From Parabacteroides chongii (GTDB lineage Bacteria > Bacteroidota > Bacteroidia > Bacteroidales > Tannerellaceae), in assembly GCF_029581355.1 (NCBI RefSeq), contig NZ_CP120849.1, positions 4,930,501 to 4,994,500 on the forward strand: 64,000 nt of DNA, read 5' to 3'. Under the pieces are notes generated by a model that ran no database searches, was not told where the DNA came from, and worked only from the letters and a program-made list of their open reading frames with translations. A program made the position numbers and the translations under genes. Shown in pieces: positions 53,238 through 61,747 of the stretch (the first letter of the stretch is position 1; each line of letters begins with the position of its first letter).

Positions 53238-53710
53238 TCATAGCTTTGTTAATTGTTAAAACGCCGTAAAGGTAATGACGTTTTGTGAAAAAACAAATGC
53301 TTTTCCATTTATTTTAAGCAAAAGTACTTAATATTCAAGCTTATCTTGAATATAAAAACATCTTTTAAGGAAAGAACGACTTAAGTCAAAGCTCTTTCCA
53401 AGATAACTATGTCACTCTAAATGCCTGCTTTAATTACATGTTACTATTTAATTATCAGTCGTTTAACAATTGTTTTACGGTTGTTTTGCGATTTAGTTTG
53501 AAATTCATCCGATATTGTCTTCCACCCTTTACTTGTCTCAGCCTTTTTATTTAAGCTCTGAAAGCCTGTAAAATGGAATTGTAGCATAAAACAGCCCTGA
53601 TTCGGGGATATGTTTGTTTTACAATTTGTTTGACGTTCTGTTTCAGGTGTTCTCACATTCCATCCGGTTTGGCATAAATTTCAATCGTCTTCAGAAATGC
53701 ACCTTTCCTC
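53238..53710. other. 473-bp putatively invertible segment upstream of the fimbrial operon
   Basis: An AT-rich, gene-free segment between the two inverted repeats. It holds an outward-facing -7 box near each end: TACTTTTG on the minus strand (53326-53319) and TATGTTTG on the plus strand (53609-53616). It also has a 9-bp-arm dyad at 53331-53353, and two loosely similar GTTTTAC/TTGTTT-rich stretches (about 53465-53505 and 53611-53650) that might be recombinase arm sites. No -33/-7 pair with perfect spacing was found in either direction. Confidence 0.75.
53319..53353 (-). promoter_or_regulatory. Best promoter candidate in the switch, facing the recombinase, with a dyad at -33
   Basis: The minus strand reads TACTTTTG followed by C, the same box as at pyrB, the phosphoethanolamine transferase and the metal operon. 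In place of a TTTG -33 element lies a perfect dyad ATATTCAAG-CTTAT-CTTGAATAT (53331-53353), a likely site for a regulator. In this orientation it points away from the fimbrial genes. Confidence 0.55.
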
Positions 53711-53732
53711 CTTCCGTCTCTTGGTAAGAGAC
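53711..53732 (-). repeat. Right 22-bp inverted repeat of the putative DNA switch
   Basis: Reverse complement of 53216-53237 with 22 of 22 matches. The first fimbrial gene starts 34 bp further on, and no consensus promoter lies between. Confidence 0.88.
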
Positions 53733-53766
53733 AGAACAAGCGGAAACACTCAACAGTATTAATATT

Positions 53767-54327
53767 ATGTATAGGGAATACCACTTACTAATTGTACTTT
53801 TATTTTGCCTGTCACCTTGCCTGCATAGCCAGCAAACAGCGTTGAAGACAAATATCCTTTTTTGGGGAACTACAACTCCGAATGCAGGTGTGGAAGTGGG
53901 TATCACCCGTCAGCTCACCCTCGATATCTGGGGCGCATACAACGCCTGGAAATTCAAAAACGATATGAAATTGAACCTTTACCTCCTACAACCGGAAGTC
54001 CGTTACTGGTTCTGCCGCAAGTTTGAAGGGCACTTTGTCGGTGTTCACGGGCATTACGGCCATTTCAATATCGGACAGATACCGTTCTTCTCCGGCCTGA
54101 AAGAGTATGTATTGCGTGGCGACCTCTATGGCGGCGGCCTCACCTACGGTTACCATTGGGCGTTAGGCGAACGGTGGGGACTGGAAGCCATGATAGGCGG
54201 AGGCTATGCCTATATGAAATACGACAAATACCGCTGTGCCGATTGCGGGGAGAGGGTCGGTTCTTTCACCCGGAGTTATTTCGGACCTACACGTATCGGT
54301 TTCTCTATCATTTATTTCTTACGATAA
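53767..54327 (+). CDS. DUF3575 outer membrane protein of the fimbrial operon
   Basis: A 186-residue exported protein with a signal peptide (cleavage near CLHSQ) and beta-barrel-like strands (LKTNILFWGTTTPNAGVEVG, LNLYLLQPEVRYWF, RIGFSIIYFLR). DUF3575 proteins occur at the start of Bacteroidales fimbrial loci and are thought to sit in the outer membrane; their exact task is unknown. First gene after the right inverted repeat. A Cys pair (CADC) near the C-terminus is unusual. Confidence 0.85.
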   Translation: MYREYHLLIVLLFCLSPCLHSQQTALKTNILFWGTTTPNAGVEVGITRQLTLDIWGAYNAWKFKNDMKLNLYLLQPEVRYWFCRKFEGHFVGVHGHYGHFNIGQIPFFSGLKEYVLRGDLYGGGLTYGYHWALGERWGLEAMIGGGYAYMKYDKYRCADCGERVGSFTRSYFGPTRIGFSIIYFLR

Positions 54328-54338
54328 AAAACGACGGT

Positions 54339-56006
54339 ATGAGAATCTATCTGTTACATATTATAATGTATGCTTTCGTCGCATCCTGTACGTTCCTGTT
54401 CGCCGGGACGGCAGTAGCCGAAGGCGTACGGATTGTCCCCAAATCTTTCGCGATAAAGAACGACAGCCTGCACATCTGGTTGGACATGGATTTGAACAGC
54501 GTACACGTCAACTCACAGACAGCCGTCATCTTTACCCCCGAACTAAAAGGGAAAAAAGGAAATACCCATCTCGTGCCACTGCCCCCCGTCATCATAACCG
54601 GAAGCAAACGTTACCGCTATGAACGCCGCGAACGGGCTTTAGCCATAGGAAAAGAAACACCGGCAAGCCCATTCCTGGTACTGCTCGAAAACAGCCGGAC
54701 AGGATCGAAGACCGTCAGCTATAAGGTGACCATACCTTACACTTCATGGATGCAGCAAGCCTCCCTGCTGCTTCGCCAGGAACTGAAAGACTGCTGCGAC
54801 CTGCAATTGTTGGGTGTCGATACGCTTACACGGCAAATCAGACTTAAAAATAAACCGGCAACAACACCTGTATACGCCGAAGAAATGCCTCAACCGGTTA
54901 TCGCCCGGGCAAAGACATCGGTTGCCGGGAACATCGCTGCGGTAACCGCTCCTGCCGACCTCCGGGAGGTGACAGTTCCGGCAACCGTTCCTGTTCAAAG
55001 ACCGGTTCCGGCTATTACGAATATCGTCCTTTCTTCTACGGCTCTCGATACCTACGCATCGATGGTGTCGTTCCTCACTCCTGCCTCCGGACGGCAAAAC
55101 AAGAGACGCTCTAAAAGTGCTACCTTATATATAGATTATCCCTTAGGCAAAGACGAAGTATATCCGGAATACAGAAATAACCGGGAAGAGATCGACAAAA
55201 TAGACGCAAGCCTGCTGCCGGTCTTATCGGAAGGTTTTACCCAACTGGAATGTATCCGGATAAAGGGATGCGCCTCGCCCGACGGCAACTACGGCGACAA
55301 TGAACGGCTGGCAGAAAACCGTTCCCGCCTGTTTGCCTGGTATGTACAGCGGGCCTACGACTTACCCGCCCATCTGTTCGACGTCTCATCGGTAGCCGAA
55401 GACTGGGACGGACTGGAAGAAATACTCAGACAGACAAAGCCGTCTTATTACAGACAGGCAATCGATATCATTCACCGGTACGGCATTTTCAGCGGGCGCG
55501 AAAAGCACCTGATGGACCTTCAGGGGGGTGCCCCTTATAAAGATATGCTGAAAAGGTTGTTCCCAAAGCTTCGCCGTATCGAGTTCACGGTAGAATACCG
55601 CATCCGTCCGCTCGATGCCGGTGAAGCTTCCGAAATGATCTATACGCATCCCGACCTGCTCAGCCTGGAAGAAATGTATGATGTGGCACGCTATTACCGT
55701 CCGGGCACGGATCAGTACCGCGAAGTGTACGAAGTAGCCGCCTTCCATTTCCCGGACGAAGTGACCGCCAATGTCAATGCCGCATCGGCCGTCATGCTGA
55801 CCGGCGATTTGAAATCGGCGTGGAACTACCTGAGCAAGGTGGAAGCCGATCCGCGTGCCTGGAATAATATAGGAGTGCTCACCCTGATGGAAGGCAATCC
55901 CGAAGGGGCTGCCGTCTGGTTTCGTAAGGCGGTAGGCATCGACCCCCGTAAGGCGAGAAAGAATTTGCAGATAGCGGAAGGAATGATAAGTAAGAGTTCA
56001 TATTAA
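54339..56006 (+). CDS. DUF3868 / OmpA-like protein of the fimbrial operon
   Basis: A 555-residue exported protein. After a signal peptide (MRIYLLHIIMYAFVASCTFL) comes a DUF3868-type beta domain (about 30-175), a Pro/Ala/Val-rich linker (about 185-240), an OmpA-like part (IKGCASPDGNYGDNERLAENR near residues 305-330), and a C-terminal TPR-like repeat (AWNNIGVLTLMEGNPEGAAVWF). The OmpA-like part may bind peptidoglycan and the TPR partners. A longer frame opens at 54156 inside the previous gene but lacks a signal peptide. Gap to the previous gene is 11 bp. Confidence 0.85.
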   Translation: MRIYLLHIIMYAFVASCTFLFAGTAVAEGVRIVPKSFAIKNDSLHIWLDMDLNSVHVNSQTAVIFTPELKGKKGNTHLVPLPPVIITGSKRYRYERRERALAIGKETPASPFLVLLENSRTGSKTVSYKVTIPYTSWMQQASLLLRQELKDCCDLQLLGVDTLTRQIRLKNKPATTPVYAEEMPQPVIARAKTSVAGNIAAVTAPADLREVTVPATVPVQRPVPAITNIVLSSTALDTYASMVSFLTPASGRQNKRRSKSATLYIDYPLGKDEVYPEYRNNREEIDKIDASLLPVLSEGFTQLECIRIKGCASPDGNYGDNERLAENRSRLFAWYVQRAYDLPAHLFDVSSVAEDWDGLEEILRQTKPSYYRQAIDIIHRYGIFSGREKHLMDLQGGAPYKDMLKRLFPKLRRIEFTVEYRIRPLDAGEASEMIYTHPDLLSLEEMYDVARYYRPGTDQYREVYEVAAFHFPDEVTANVNAASAVMLTGDLKSAWNYLSKVEADPRAWNNIGVLTLMEGNPEGAAVWFRKAVGIDPRKARKNLQIAEGMISKSSY

Positions 56007-56024
56007 TAATAGGGATACAAAGTA

Positions 56025-56978
56025 GTGGAAAGGAGACAGAAAGGAAGGCTCGGAGTGATGAGCATTATACTGGCAGTGATACTGGCAGGATGCACGTTTG
56101 GCGACGAGCCCTCCGTATGTCCCTATAATATCAGGATGGAGTACTGGTATGCAGGCAGCAATGTAGAAAACACGCTGCCGGTCTATGTAGACAACCTGCG
56201 CCAGTTCTTCTTCGACAGCAACGGAAAACTGATCTCGACCGAGACCCTGCGCGGCGACAGCATAAGCGGCTGGGAAGGGGAACTGCCCGACGGACGATAC
56301 ACCGCCGTCCTGTGGGGAAACGTGGGAGAAGGTAACGATATGCAAACGGATGTTGAAAACGGTAACAACTCCCTGCTGGGTGAAATGACGCTCAGCGCCG
56401 TGACGGAAGGCGTTCCGCCCGGGTTCAGGGGAAATACCGGACGATTATATTACGGAACGGCCAACTTCGAAGTAGAGAACGGAGTCACCCAGCGGCAACG
56501 GGTTTACCTCTCCCACGCACACGCCGTGCTCTCGATCACGGTACAGTGGATGGCAGACGCTCCGCCCGAAGGCGGTACTTACCGGATGCACCTGAAAGGT
56601 ATCCCGGCTGTGTACAACTTCACCGGGCAATCGGAGCATATCACCCCCGGCGGCGACGGGGTTTATACCATCCCGCGTATCGGAGGCGTGATCACCTACC
56701 ACGATACACGGGCGGCGATGAACTTCGACGGGGAAGTGACGGGCGAGTTCGTCACCTTCCGTTACACCTCCGCCACACACCAGATGTGGAGCCTCTGGCG
56801 GGATAACGAACAGATCATACGCGACCTGGACCTGAGCACCTTCTTCAAGAAGTTGCCGATGGATATGGATACGAACATGGAGCAGGAATTCGATCTGCTC
56901 ATCACGGTATACGAAGATAAGATCGTTGTCACCCAGGCAGCCGGAGCCGACTGGGATGAAGGTGGCACGATAGGATAA
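56025..56978 (+). CDS. FimB/Mfa2-family fimbrial anchor lipoprotein
   Basis: A 317-residue lipoprotein with the signal MERRQKGRLGVMSIILAVILAGC (GTG start at 56025; two lines of it here) and lipobox LAGC. The fold is that of Mfa2/FimB: CPYNIRMEYWYAGSN at the start, VDNLRQFFFDSNGKLI near residue 50, LPDGRYTAVLWGN near residue 87, and THQMWSLWRDNEQI near residue 247. In P. gingivalis such proteins anchor the fimbria in the outer membrane and set its length. Gap to the previous gene is 18 bp. An ATG at 56058 would leave too short a signal. Confidence 0.88.
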   Translation: MERRQKGRLGVMSIILAVILAGCTFGDEPSVCPYNIRMEYWYAGSNVENTLPVYVDNLRQFFFDSNGKLISTETLRGDSISGWEGELPDGRYTAVLWGNVGEGNDMQTDVENGNNSLLGEMTLSAVTEGVPPGFRGNTGRLYYGTANFEVENGVTQRQRVYLSHAHAVLSITVQWMADAPPEGGTYRMHLKGIPAVYNFTGQSEHITPGGDGVYTIPRIGGVITYHDTRAAMNFDGEVTGEFVTFRYTSATHQMWSLWRDNEQIIRDLDLSTFFKKLPMDMDTNMEQEFDLLITVYEDKIVVTQAAGADWDEGGTIG

Positions 56979-57010
56979 AATATGAATAGTAATATTTAAA
57001 TTAGAGAGAA

Positions 57011-60000
57011 ATGAAACAGGTATTAAAATGTACAGCCATCCTGCTGGCAGCCTTACTGGCCGGATGTACGGAAGAAACACAAAACGGAGGCGGCGACAAC
57101 AAGCCCGACCCAGGTGAAACAGACAGCGGCCAGCGCCGCGAAGTATTGCTAACGCTCAAAAACAAACTGGCACTGAAAGAAGTTTCCACTAAGGCGGGCG
57201 ACCCGATCGCCACGGCGGAGGAGAATACCATCTCCACCCTCGACCTCTACGTCTTCGCCGCAGCCGATGAAAACGGCGAATACACCTTCCAGGAACGCTT
57301 CGCCTACCGCGCCGACGGCAGCGAACTGCCCGAAGGCGCCTCCGAGCTCGAACTCACTCCGGGTAAGGATGATACACAAACGACAGGCTTGCTCAACCTT
57401 AAGAAAGGCCTGTTCGCCAAACTCTACTGCATCGCCAACCAAACGGCATTGGTCGACCCGGCACACGAAGACGAAACCCTTACCGATGCCGCCTTCGTAC
57501 CCCTGACCTTCACCAAACCCGGTGAACAGGGCACGCAGGTCGCTACATTGGGGCAGCCCACAGAAACAACCTTCCTCACCTTCCATACCCCCCTGTTGAA
57601 TACCGCAGCGAAGGGCGACACCCTCCGTACACCGCTCGCCATGTCGGGGGCCTACACCACACCCATCGACCTGACCGACTTCAATAGCTCGGCACGCGTA
57701 CAGGCAGGCTTCAAGCTCACACGTCTCGCCGCACGTTTCGATATCATCAATAAAGCGGAAGAGTCCCGCTTTTCCATCGAGACTGTCTCGATGGGCAACG
57801 GTAGAAGAGGCGCGACCCTCTTCCCTATACGCATCTACGGAAAAACGCCCGACGCACAACCCGAAGAGCTTATCACCTATCCTTTCAGGGCTTTCTATGG
57901 CGACAACGCCAACACCGGAACCCAGACAGGAGCCTTCTACTCCTATCCTTCACCGCTTAACGATAAAGGCTATATGATACTTAAAGGGAAATACCAGGTC
58001 AACAAGACCGAGAGCAAAGACGTTTCCTACCAGATACCATTCACCCAAACCGACGGCAATGGCAACGAAACCTCGTTGGAGATCAACAACAACCACCGAT
58101 ACACCATCGCCATCACGAAGGCCGACGACTACCATCTCGACTTTACCCTGACGGTGGCCGACTGGGCCGACGACGGGAGCATCGAATACAACCCCGACGA
58201 AGACGACAATGAGCTACTCGTTACCATTCCCGACGCATTCAAGGACGATACCAAATACGATCCGGACACACGCTCCGTCAGCATGTCGTTAAAACCCGAC
58301 AGCAAATTCGAACTCGAAACCACCGCTTCATCCAACCTGATGGTGGAGAAAAAATACGTGGGAGGACTGACGGCACAGCAGTACGACTGGCTCGAAGTCT
58401 CAGAACCGGCCGTCTCCACAAAAACGGCGTTAAACTTCGCATATACATTCTCGCTCAAAGACGGATATACACTGGGACGTTATCCGCGTGCCGTACTGCG
58501 CTTCACCAATACCATGAACGGAGACGAGACGACCTTCTTCATCGAGGCGGTAGCCGCTCCGCAGGCAGACAACACGACACAGCCGGGAGAAAACAACCCT
58601 AACAGCTTCGATGCTGAAAACCTGCAGGTAAACCTCTATCGCACGACCGACAGTAAGGCGCATGTACGTATCACCTGCCCCGACGGGACAGAGGTGGAAA
58701 GCAAACCCGACTGGATCGACGTGACCATCGACAAACAGAACGGTGCGGAAACAATCTATCTGCTCACGCTCAACGACCGCGACATCACAGGCGTCCCCGA
58801 CGATAAGGGCACCGTCATTTTCCGCAACAGCAAAGCGAAAGAGCTCAAAACGGATATCACCGTGCAACTGCTGGATGCCACCCTGAAACCGGATTTCACC
58901 AATTCTACGATCGACGGCTCAAAGAACAGCTATGAAGCACCTGTCGGTGACACCCCGGCAAACATCAATATGCAAATTTCGGACGCAAACAGCTTCGCCG
59001 TCAATTGCAAATCCATGCAGGGCATCGAGATCGGCATGGACTTCGACGGAGGGCCCGAATGGCTAAAAGCCGCAGGCGCGAACGTAACCAAGGCTTACAA
59101 TGAGAATGCAGAACTCACCTTTTCACTCAACAACGACAAGCTGGGAGGTGCAAAAAAAGCAACCGTCACACTCAAAAACAAGGTAGGCGGCAAAAACACG
59201 GTCTTCACCGTCTCGCCCGTATTCCTTGTCCCCACCGTCGCTTTTGTCAGCGGAAGCAACTCCCCCACGCAAAACACGATGTCGGGCACGACCATCAAAC
59301 TGTATCAGGTAAAAGATTCAAAAGTCAGCTTCAAAGCGAATGCTTTAGGCGGTACCTATGTCAAAAAACTGACGGGCGATATCACCGTGACTGCCGATGA
59401 TAATTACAATACAGAAAAAACATATGTGGTCACTTGGAAAAGCGGGGAATCGGCTTCTTTCATTATTGCCAACAAATCGGATGAAACAAAGGAGACCGCC
59501 ACTTACACGGTCAGTGCACTGCCTACGACGATTACGGCTACCGACAATCTGAATATGAATACATTAACCAAACAGAACGTGACCAATACGATCAACTCGC
59601 CCGAAGGATGTACGGCTACCGTGAGCTGGGGCACCGGCGGACAAGCCTGGTTCGATCTGAGTGCCACAAACTTCAATGCAAATAACCAGGCTCTCAAAAT
59701 GACGACCAAAAGTAATATCACGACGCTGACGAACATACAGAAAGCGACCGTTACGCTGACAAACAAAATTACAGGAGGAGTTGCAAAAACCTTTACTGTA
59801 ACACCGGTTTATCAATTTATCAGTGCTGAACAGACTTCATCTACCGGTAATAATCTGATCGGTACGGCAATCAATATGGTTAAGATGTCAAGCAACACCG
59901 GCTACCATGCCCAAATAACATTGAAAGTCCTCTCTTTGGGCGGCAGTAAAGTCACTGTATCCGGAGCCGGACTAAAATTAACCGGAGCAGCTTCCAACAC

Positions 60001-60532
60001 AGCTTACACAGCCAGCTATACACTGGATGCGGCTTATAACGCAGCGGCAAGCGGGACATTGACGATTACCAATTATCTAAATGCCTCAAGCAAACAGGTT
60101 TACAACATAACAGTAAAGGACCAAACGGTTACCTATACGTCAAAGAGTACGGGACAAACAGCACCGGCTTTGGAAATGACTAGTTACTGGGTGGCACCGA
60201 TAACGGAAGGGTTGGCTAACTGGAATGATGCACAAACGAAATGTCCGGATGGATGGAAACTGCCCGACCTAAATGATTATAGAGTATTTATAAAAAACGA
60301 TCGACAAAAGATGATTGATATATATCTTCCGGGAGCAGATCCGGCAGGTATTGGATTGGGTAGTGACGCAAAGGGGTTAGTCGCTTATTGGGGGAGTTAT
60401 CAAGATAGCGGCACTGGTGCTGCAATGACCGTAAGTTCAAGTCTGTGGTATTGGTATGAATCAAACGGAACCACAAGAATAGGAGCTACTTTAAATAGTA
60501 CTCTCAACGTCCGTTGCATCAAAAACAAATAA
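57011..60532 (+). CDS. Large fimbrillin-like lipoprotein with C-terminal FISUMP-like adhesin domain
   Basis: A 1173-residue lipoprotein (lipobox LAGC, residues 16-19). The N-terminal part (about 40-400) is like fimbrillins (STKAGDPIATAEENTISTLDLYVFA). About 400-1030 holds repeated Ig/BACON-like beta domains, seen from repeated KATVTL(K/T)NK and FTV(S/T)PV phrases. The last 120 residues (CPDGWKLPDLNDYRVF near 1078; end NVRCIKNK) look like a FISUMP domain, a lectin-like fold. It is probably the stalk-tip or tip adhesin. GC content drops toward the 3' end, which may show domain exchange. Last gene of the operon, 32 bp after the FimB-like gene. Confidence 0.78.
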   Translation: MKQVLKCTAILLAALLAGCTEETQNGGGDNKPDPGETDSGQRREVLLTLKNKLALKEVSTKAGDPIATAEENTISTLDLYVFAAADENGEYTFQERFAYRADGSELPEGASELELTPGKDDTQTTGLLNLKKGLFAKLYCIANQTALVDPAHEDETLTDAAFVPLTFTKPGEQGTQVATLGQPTETTFLTFHTPLLNTAAKGDTLRTPLAMSGAYTTPIDLTDFNSSARVQAGFKLTRLAARFDIINKAEESRFSIETVSMGNGRRGATLFPIRIYGKTPDAQPEELITYPFRAFYGDNANTGTQTGAFYSYPSPLNDKGYMILKGKYQVNKTESKDVSYQIPFTQTDGNGNETSLEINNNHRYTIAITKADDYHLDFTLTVADWADDGSIEYNPDEDDNELLVTIPDAFKDDTKYDPDTRSVSMSLKPDSKFELETTASSNLMVEKKYVGGLTAQQYDWLEVSEPAVSTKTALNFAYTFSLKDGYTLGRYPRAVLRFTNTMNGDETTFFIEAVAAPQADNTTQPGENNPNSFDAENLQVNLYRTTDSKAHVRITCPDGTEVESKPDWIDVTIDKQNGAETIYLLTLNDRDITGVPDDKGTVIFRNSKAKELKTDITVQLLDATLKPDFTNSTIDGSKNSYEAPVGDTPANINMQISDANSFAVNCKSMQGIEIGMDFDGGPEWLKAAGANVTKAYNENAELTFSLNNDKLGGAKKATVTLKNKVGGKNTVFTVSPVFLVPTVAFVSGSNSPTQNTMSGTTIKLYQVKDSKVSFKANALGGTYVKKLTGDITVTADDNYNTEKTYVVTWKSGESASFIIANKSDETKETATYTVSALPTTITATDNLNMNTLTKQNVTNTINSPEGCTATVSWGTGGQAWFDLSATNFNANNQALKMTTKSNITTLTNIQKATVTLTNKITGGVAKTFTVTPVYQFISAEQTSSTGNNLIGTAINMVKMSSNTGYHAQITLKVLSLGGSKVTVSGAGLKLTGAASNTAYTASYTLDAAYNAAASGTLTITNYLNASSKQVYNITVKDQTVTYTSKSTGQTAPALEMTSYWVAPITEGLANWNDAQTKCPDGWKLPDLNDYRVFIKNDRQKMIDIYLPGADPAGIGLGSDAKGLVAYWGSYQDSGTGAAMTVSSSLWYWYESNGTTRIGATLNSTLNVRCIKNK

Positions 60533-60653
60533 CATGTCAACCCTTTTACCCAGCAGCAGTCTCATCACCACGCCGATGTCCCCTGCCCGCCCCAATAAAC
60601 ACCGCATCCTCGAAGCCTCCGGCTTCCTCGAATAACCGTACACCGTAAACAAG

Positions 60654-60724
60654 AACAGCCGCCAGCGGGTGGCTAACGAAAACCAGGCCACGGCCTGAAA
60701 CGATCTTTGACATGATGGGATTGG
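60654..60724 (+). repeat. Diverged partial copy of the intergenic repeat (copy 1)
   Basis: AACAGCCGCCAGCGGG ... GGCCTGAAACGATCTTTGACATGATGGGATTG matches the right half of copies at 61262-61400 and 62466-62605 (both words shortened here). The rest of the 306-bp gap after the fimbrial operon shows no other gene that I trust. Confidence 0.75.
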
Positions 60725-60803
60725 TATTTTACAGCGATCTGAAAAATCGTTGGTGAAAGGATAGATTTTGTAAATACATGATGTTTATCTTATTAGTATT
60801 GTT

Positions 60804-60811
60804 TATCTTTG
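60804..60811 (+). promoter_or_regulatory. Putative -7 box for the small antitoxin-like gene
   Basis: TATCTTTG followed by C, 27 bp before the ATG at 60839. No TTTG at -33. Confidence 0.5.
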
Positions 60812-60838
60812 CCTCTGTTAAACAAAACATGTAAAGCT

Positions 60839-60997
60839 ATGGCACGACCTATTAAAGAAACTCCCGTTTTATACGGTGATGACGCAAAGCGTTTTGATGA
60901 ACGAATGAAGTATAATGAAACGCATAAAGCTACGGAAAAAGAGAAACAACGTATCCGTAAAGCGTATGAATATATGATTTCAATAACAACCAAATAA
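60839..60997 (+). CDS. Small antitoxin-like protein next to a broken GNAT gene
   Basis: A 52-residue basic and helical protein (MARPIKETPVLYGDDAKRFD, then ERMKYNETHKATEKEKQRIR). Such short MARPI... proteins precede GNAT toxin genes in Bacteroidetes and probably are the antitoxins. The ATG at 60839 and its -7 box support a real gene. Its partner downstream is a deletion remnant, so this antitoxin is now an orphan. The antitoxin role is inference. Confidence 0.6.
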   Translation: MARPIKETPVLYGDDAKRFDERMKYNETHKATEKEKQRIRKAYEYMISITTK

Positions 60998-61006
60998 ATT
61001 ACCGCT

Positions 61007-61224
61007 ATGCAACCAAAACATCTTAACTTACAAATTCTTTCCGATAAGACTGATTTACAGTCATTCGATTGTGGTGATGATGACCCGGATGCCGTTTTAT
61101 CACAGTAGATGCTTACCGAACTGCATTTGCTTTTTACGAGAAAAACGGTTTTGAATATCTGACACAAAAAGACGTTAACGATCATACAAGACTGATGTAT
61201 TACGATCTGTGTCTCCTACTTTAA
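61007..61224 (+). pseudogene. GNAT acetyltransferase toxin remnant with an internal deletion
   Basis: The start reads MQPKHLNLQILSDKTDLQSF then CGDDD, the usual beginning of toxin-type GNAT proteins. After DDPDAV the frame stops (TAG). In another frame the normal end is seen, ITVDAYRTAFAFYEKNGFEY, the acetyl-CoA-fold motif. About 80-100 residues, including the acetyl-CoA binding loop, are missing. It starts 9 bp after the antitoxin-like gene. Confidence 0.8.
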
Positions 61225-61261
61225 TAGTCTGTTAAAATCCAATCGCATCTGTTATAGGGTA

Positions 61262-61400
61262 CAGATGCACCGATCGTTACGCAGCCCCAGGCAAGGGGTT
61301 GCGCAGCTTTTCGTGTGCGTTTGTGTAAACAGCCGCCAGCGGGCGGCCAATTGGCAGGCTCCGGCCTGAAACGATCTTTGACATGATGGGATTGAAAGGA
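61262..61400 (+). repeat. Intergenic repeat, copy 2 (about 140 bp)
   Basis: From CAGATGCACCGATCGTTACG to GATGGGATTGAAAGGAA it is nearly identical to copy 3 at 62466-62605, with differences near CCCAGGCAAGGGG. It is preceded by CATCTGTTATAGGGTA, so the palindrome CATCTG...CAGATG stands at its left end. No gene is seen in 61225-61747 except repeats. Confidence 0.85.
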
Positions 61401-61505
61401 AAAAGGTTCTACCTTTTTCAGTTGACAGTTGACAAGTGACAGTTGACAGTTAGGCTTCGCGATCGGATATAGAAAGAAGTGAGCTATCCATTTACAGTGA
61501 CGGGA

Positions 61506-61609
61506 GTAACTTTTCCCCTCTTGAGAGGGGGCAGGGGGTGTGTTATAGTTTCGGCATATAACTGGCTTTAACACACCCCTTATCCCCTCTCAAGAGGGGA
61601 AAGAGTTAC
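61506..61609 (+). mobile_element. MITE-like inverted repeat
   Basis: About 40-bp arms (GTAACTTTTCCCCTCTTGAG ... GGGGTGTGTTA and its complement starting TAACACACCCC) pair across 22 bp, allowing a few mismatches. Each arm has an inner palindrome CCCCTCTTGAGAGGGG. No gene lies inside. The size and shape fit a miniature inverted-repeat element; no target-site duplication could be fixed. Confidence 0.55.
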
Positions 61610-61690
61610 CATCAGTCGCCATAAACAGACACTATAAAATAGTTCAATTCTGACAATAAGTGAAAACGAACAGTTAATAAGGTAAATTCT

Positions 61691-61723
61691 ATTGACGATC
61701 TAACAAATTATCAATAAATTTGT
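61691..61723 (+). promoter_or_regulatory. Promoter and operator-like dyad of the XRE/RelE toxin-antitoxin pair
   Basis: ATTG (61691-61694), a 20-bp spacer and TAAATTTG (61715-61722) form a promoter. A dyad ACAAATT-ATCAATA-AATTTGT (61703-61723) covers the -7 box, the place expected for self-repression by the antitoxin. Confidence 0.6.
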
Positions 61724-61747
61724 CGGAACTATTAAAACAAATTAATT

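Noticed and set aside
53444..53656. 70-residue minus-strand open frame inside the putative invertible segment
   Set aside because: Composition is low-complexity and basic, no start signal or family likeness, and the segment behaves as regulatory DNA.
51945..60532. Integrated mobile element or genomic island bounded by attachment sites
   Set aside because: No tRNA, direct repeat ends, relaxase or phage gene was seen; the recombinase is better explained as a local invertase.
60534..60635. 33-residue open frame right after the fimbrial adhesin gene
   Set aside because: It starts 2 bp after the stop codon but has no signal, motif or promoter; too little support to call a gene.
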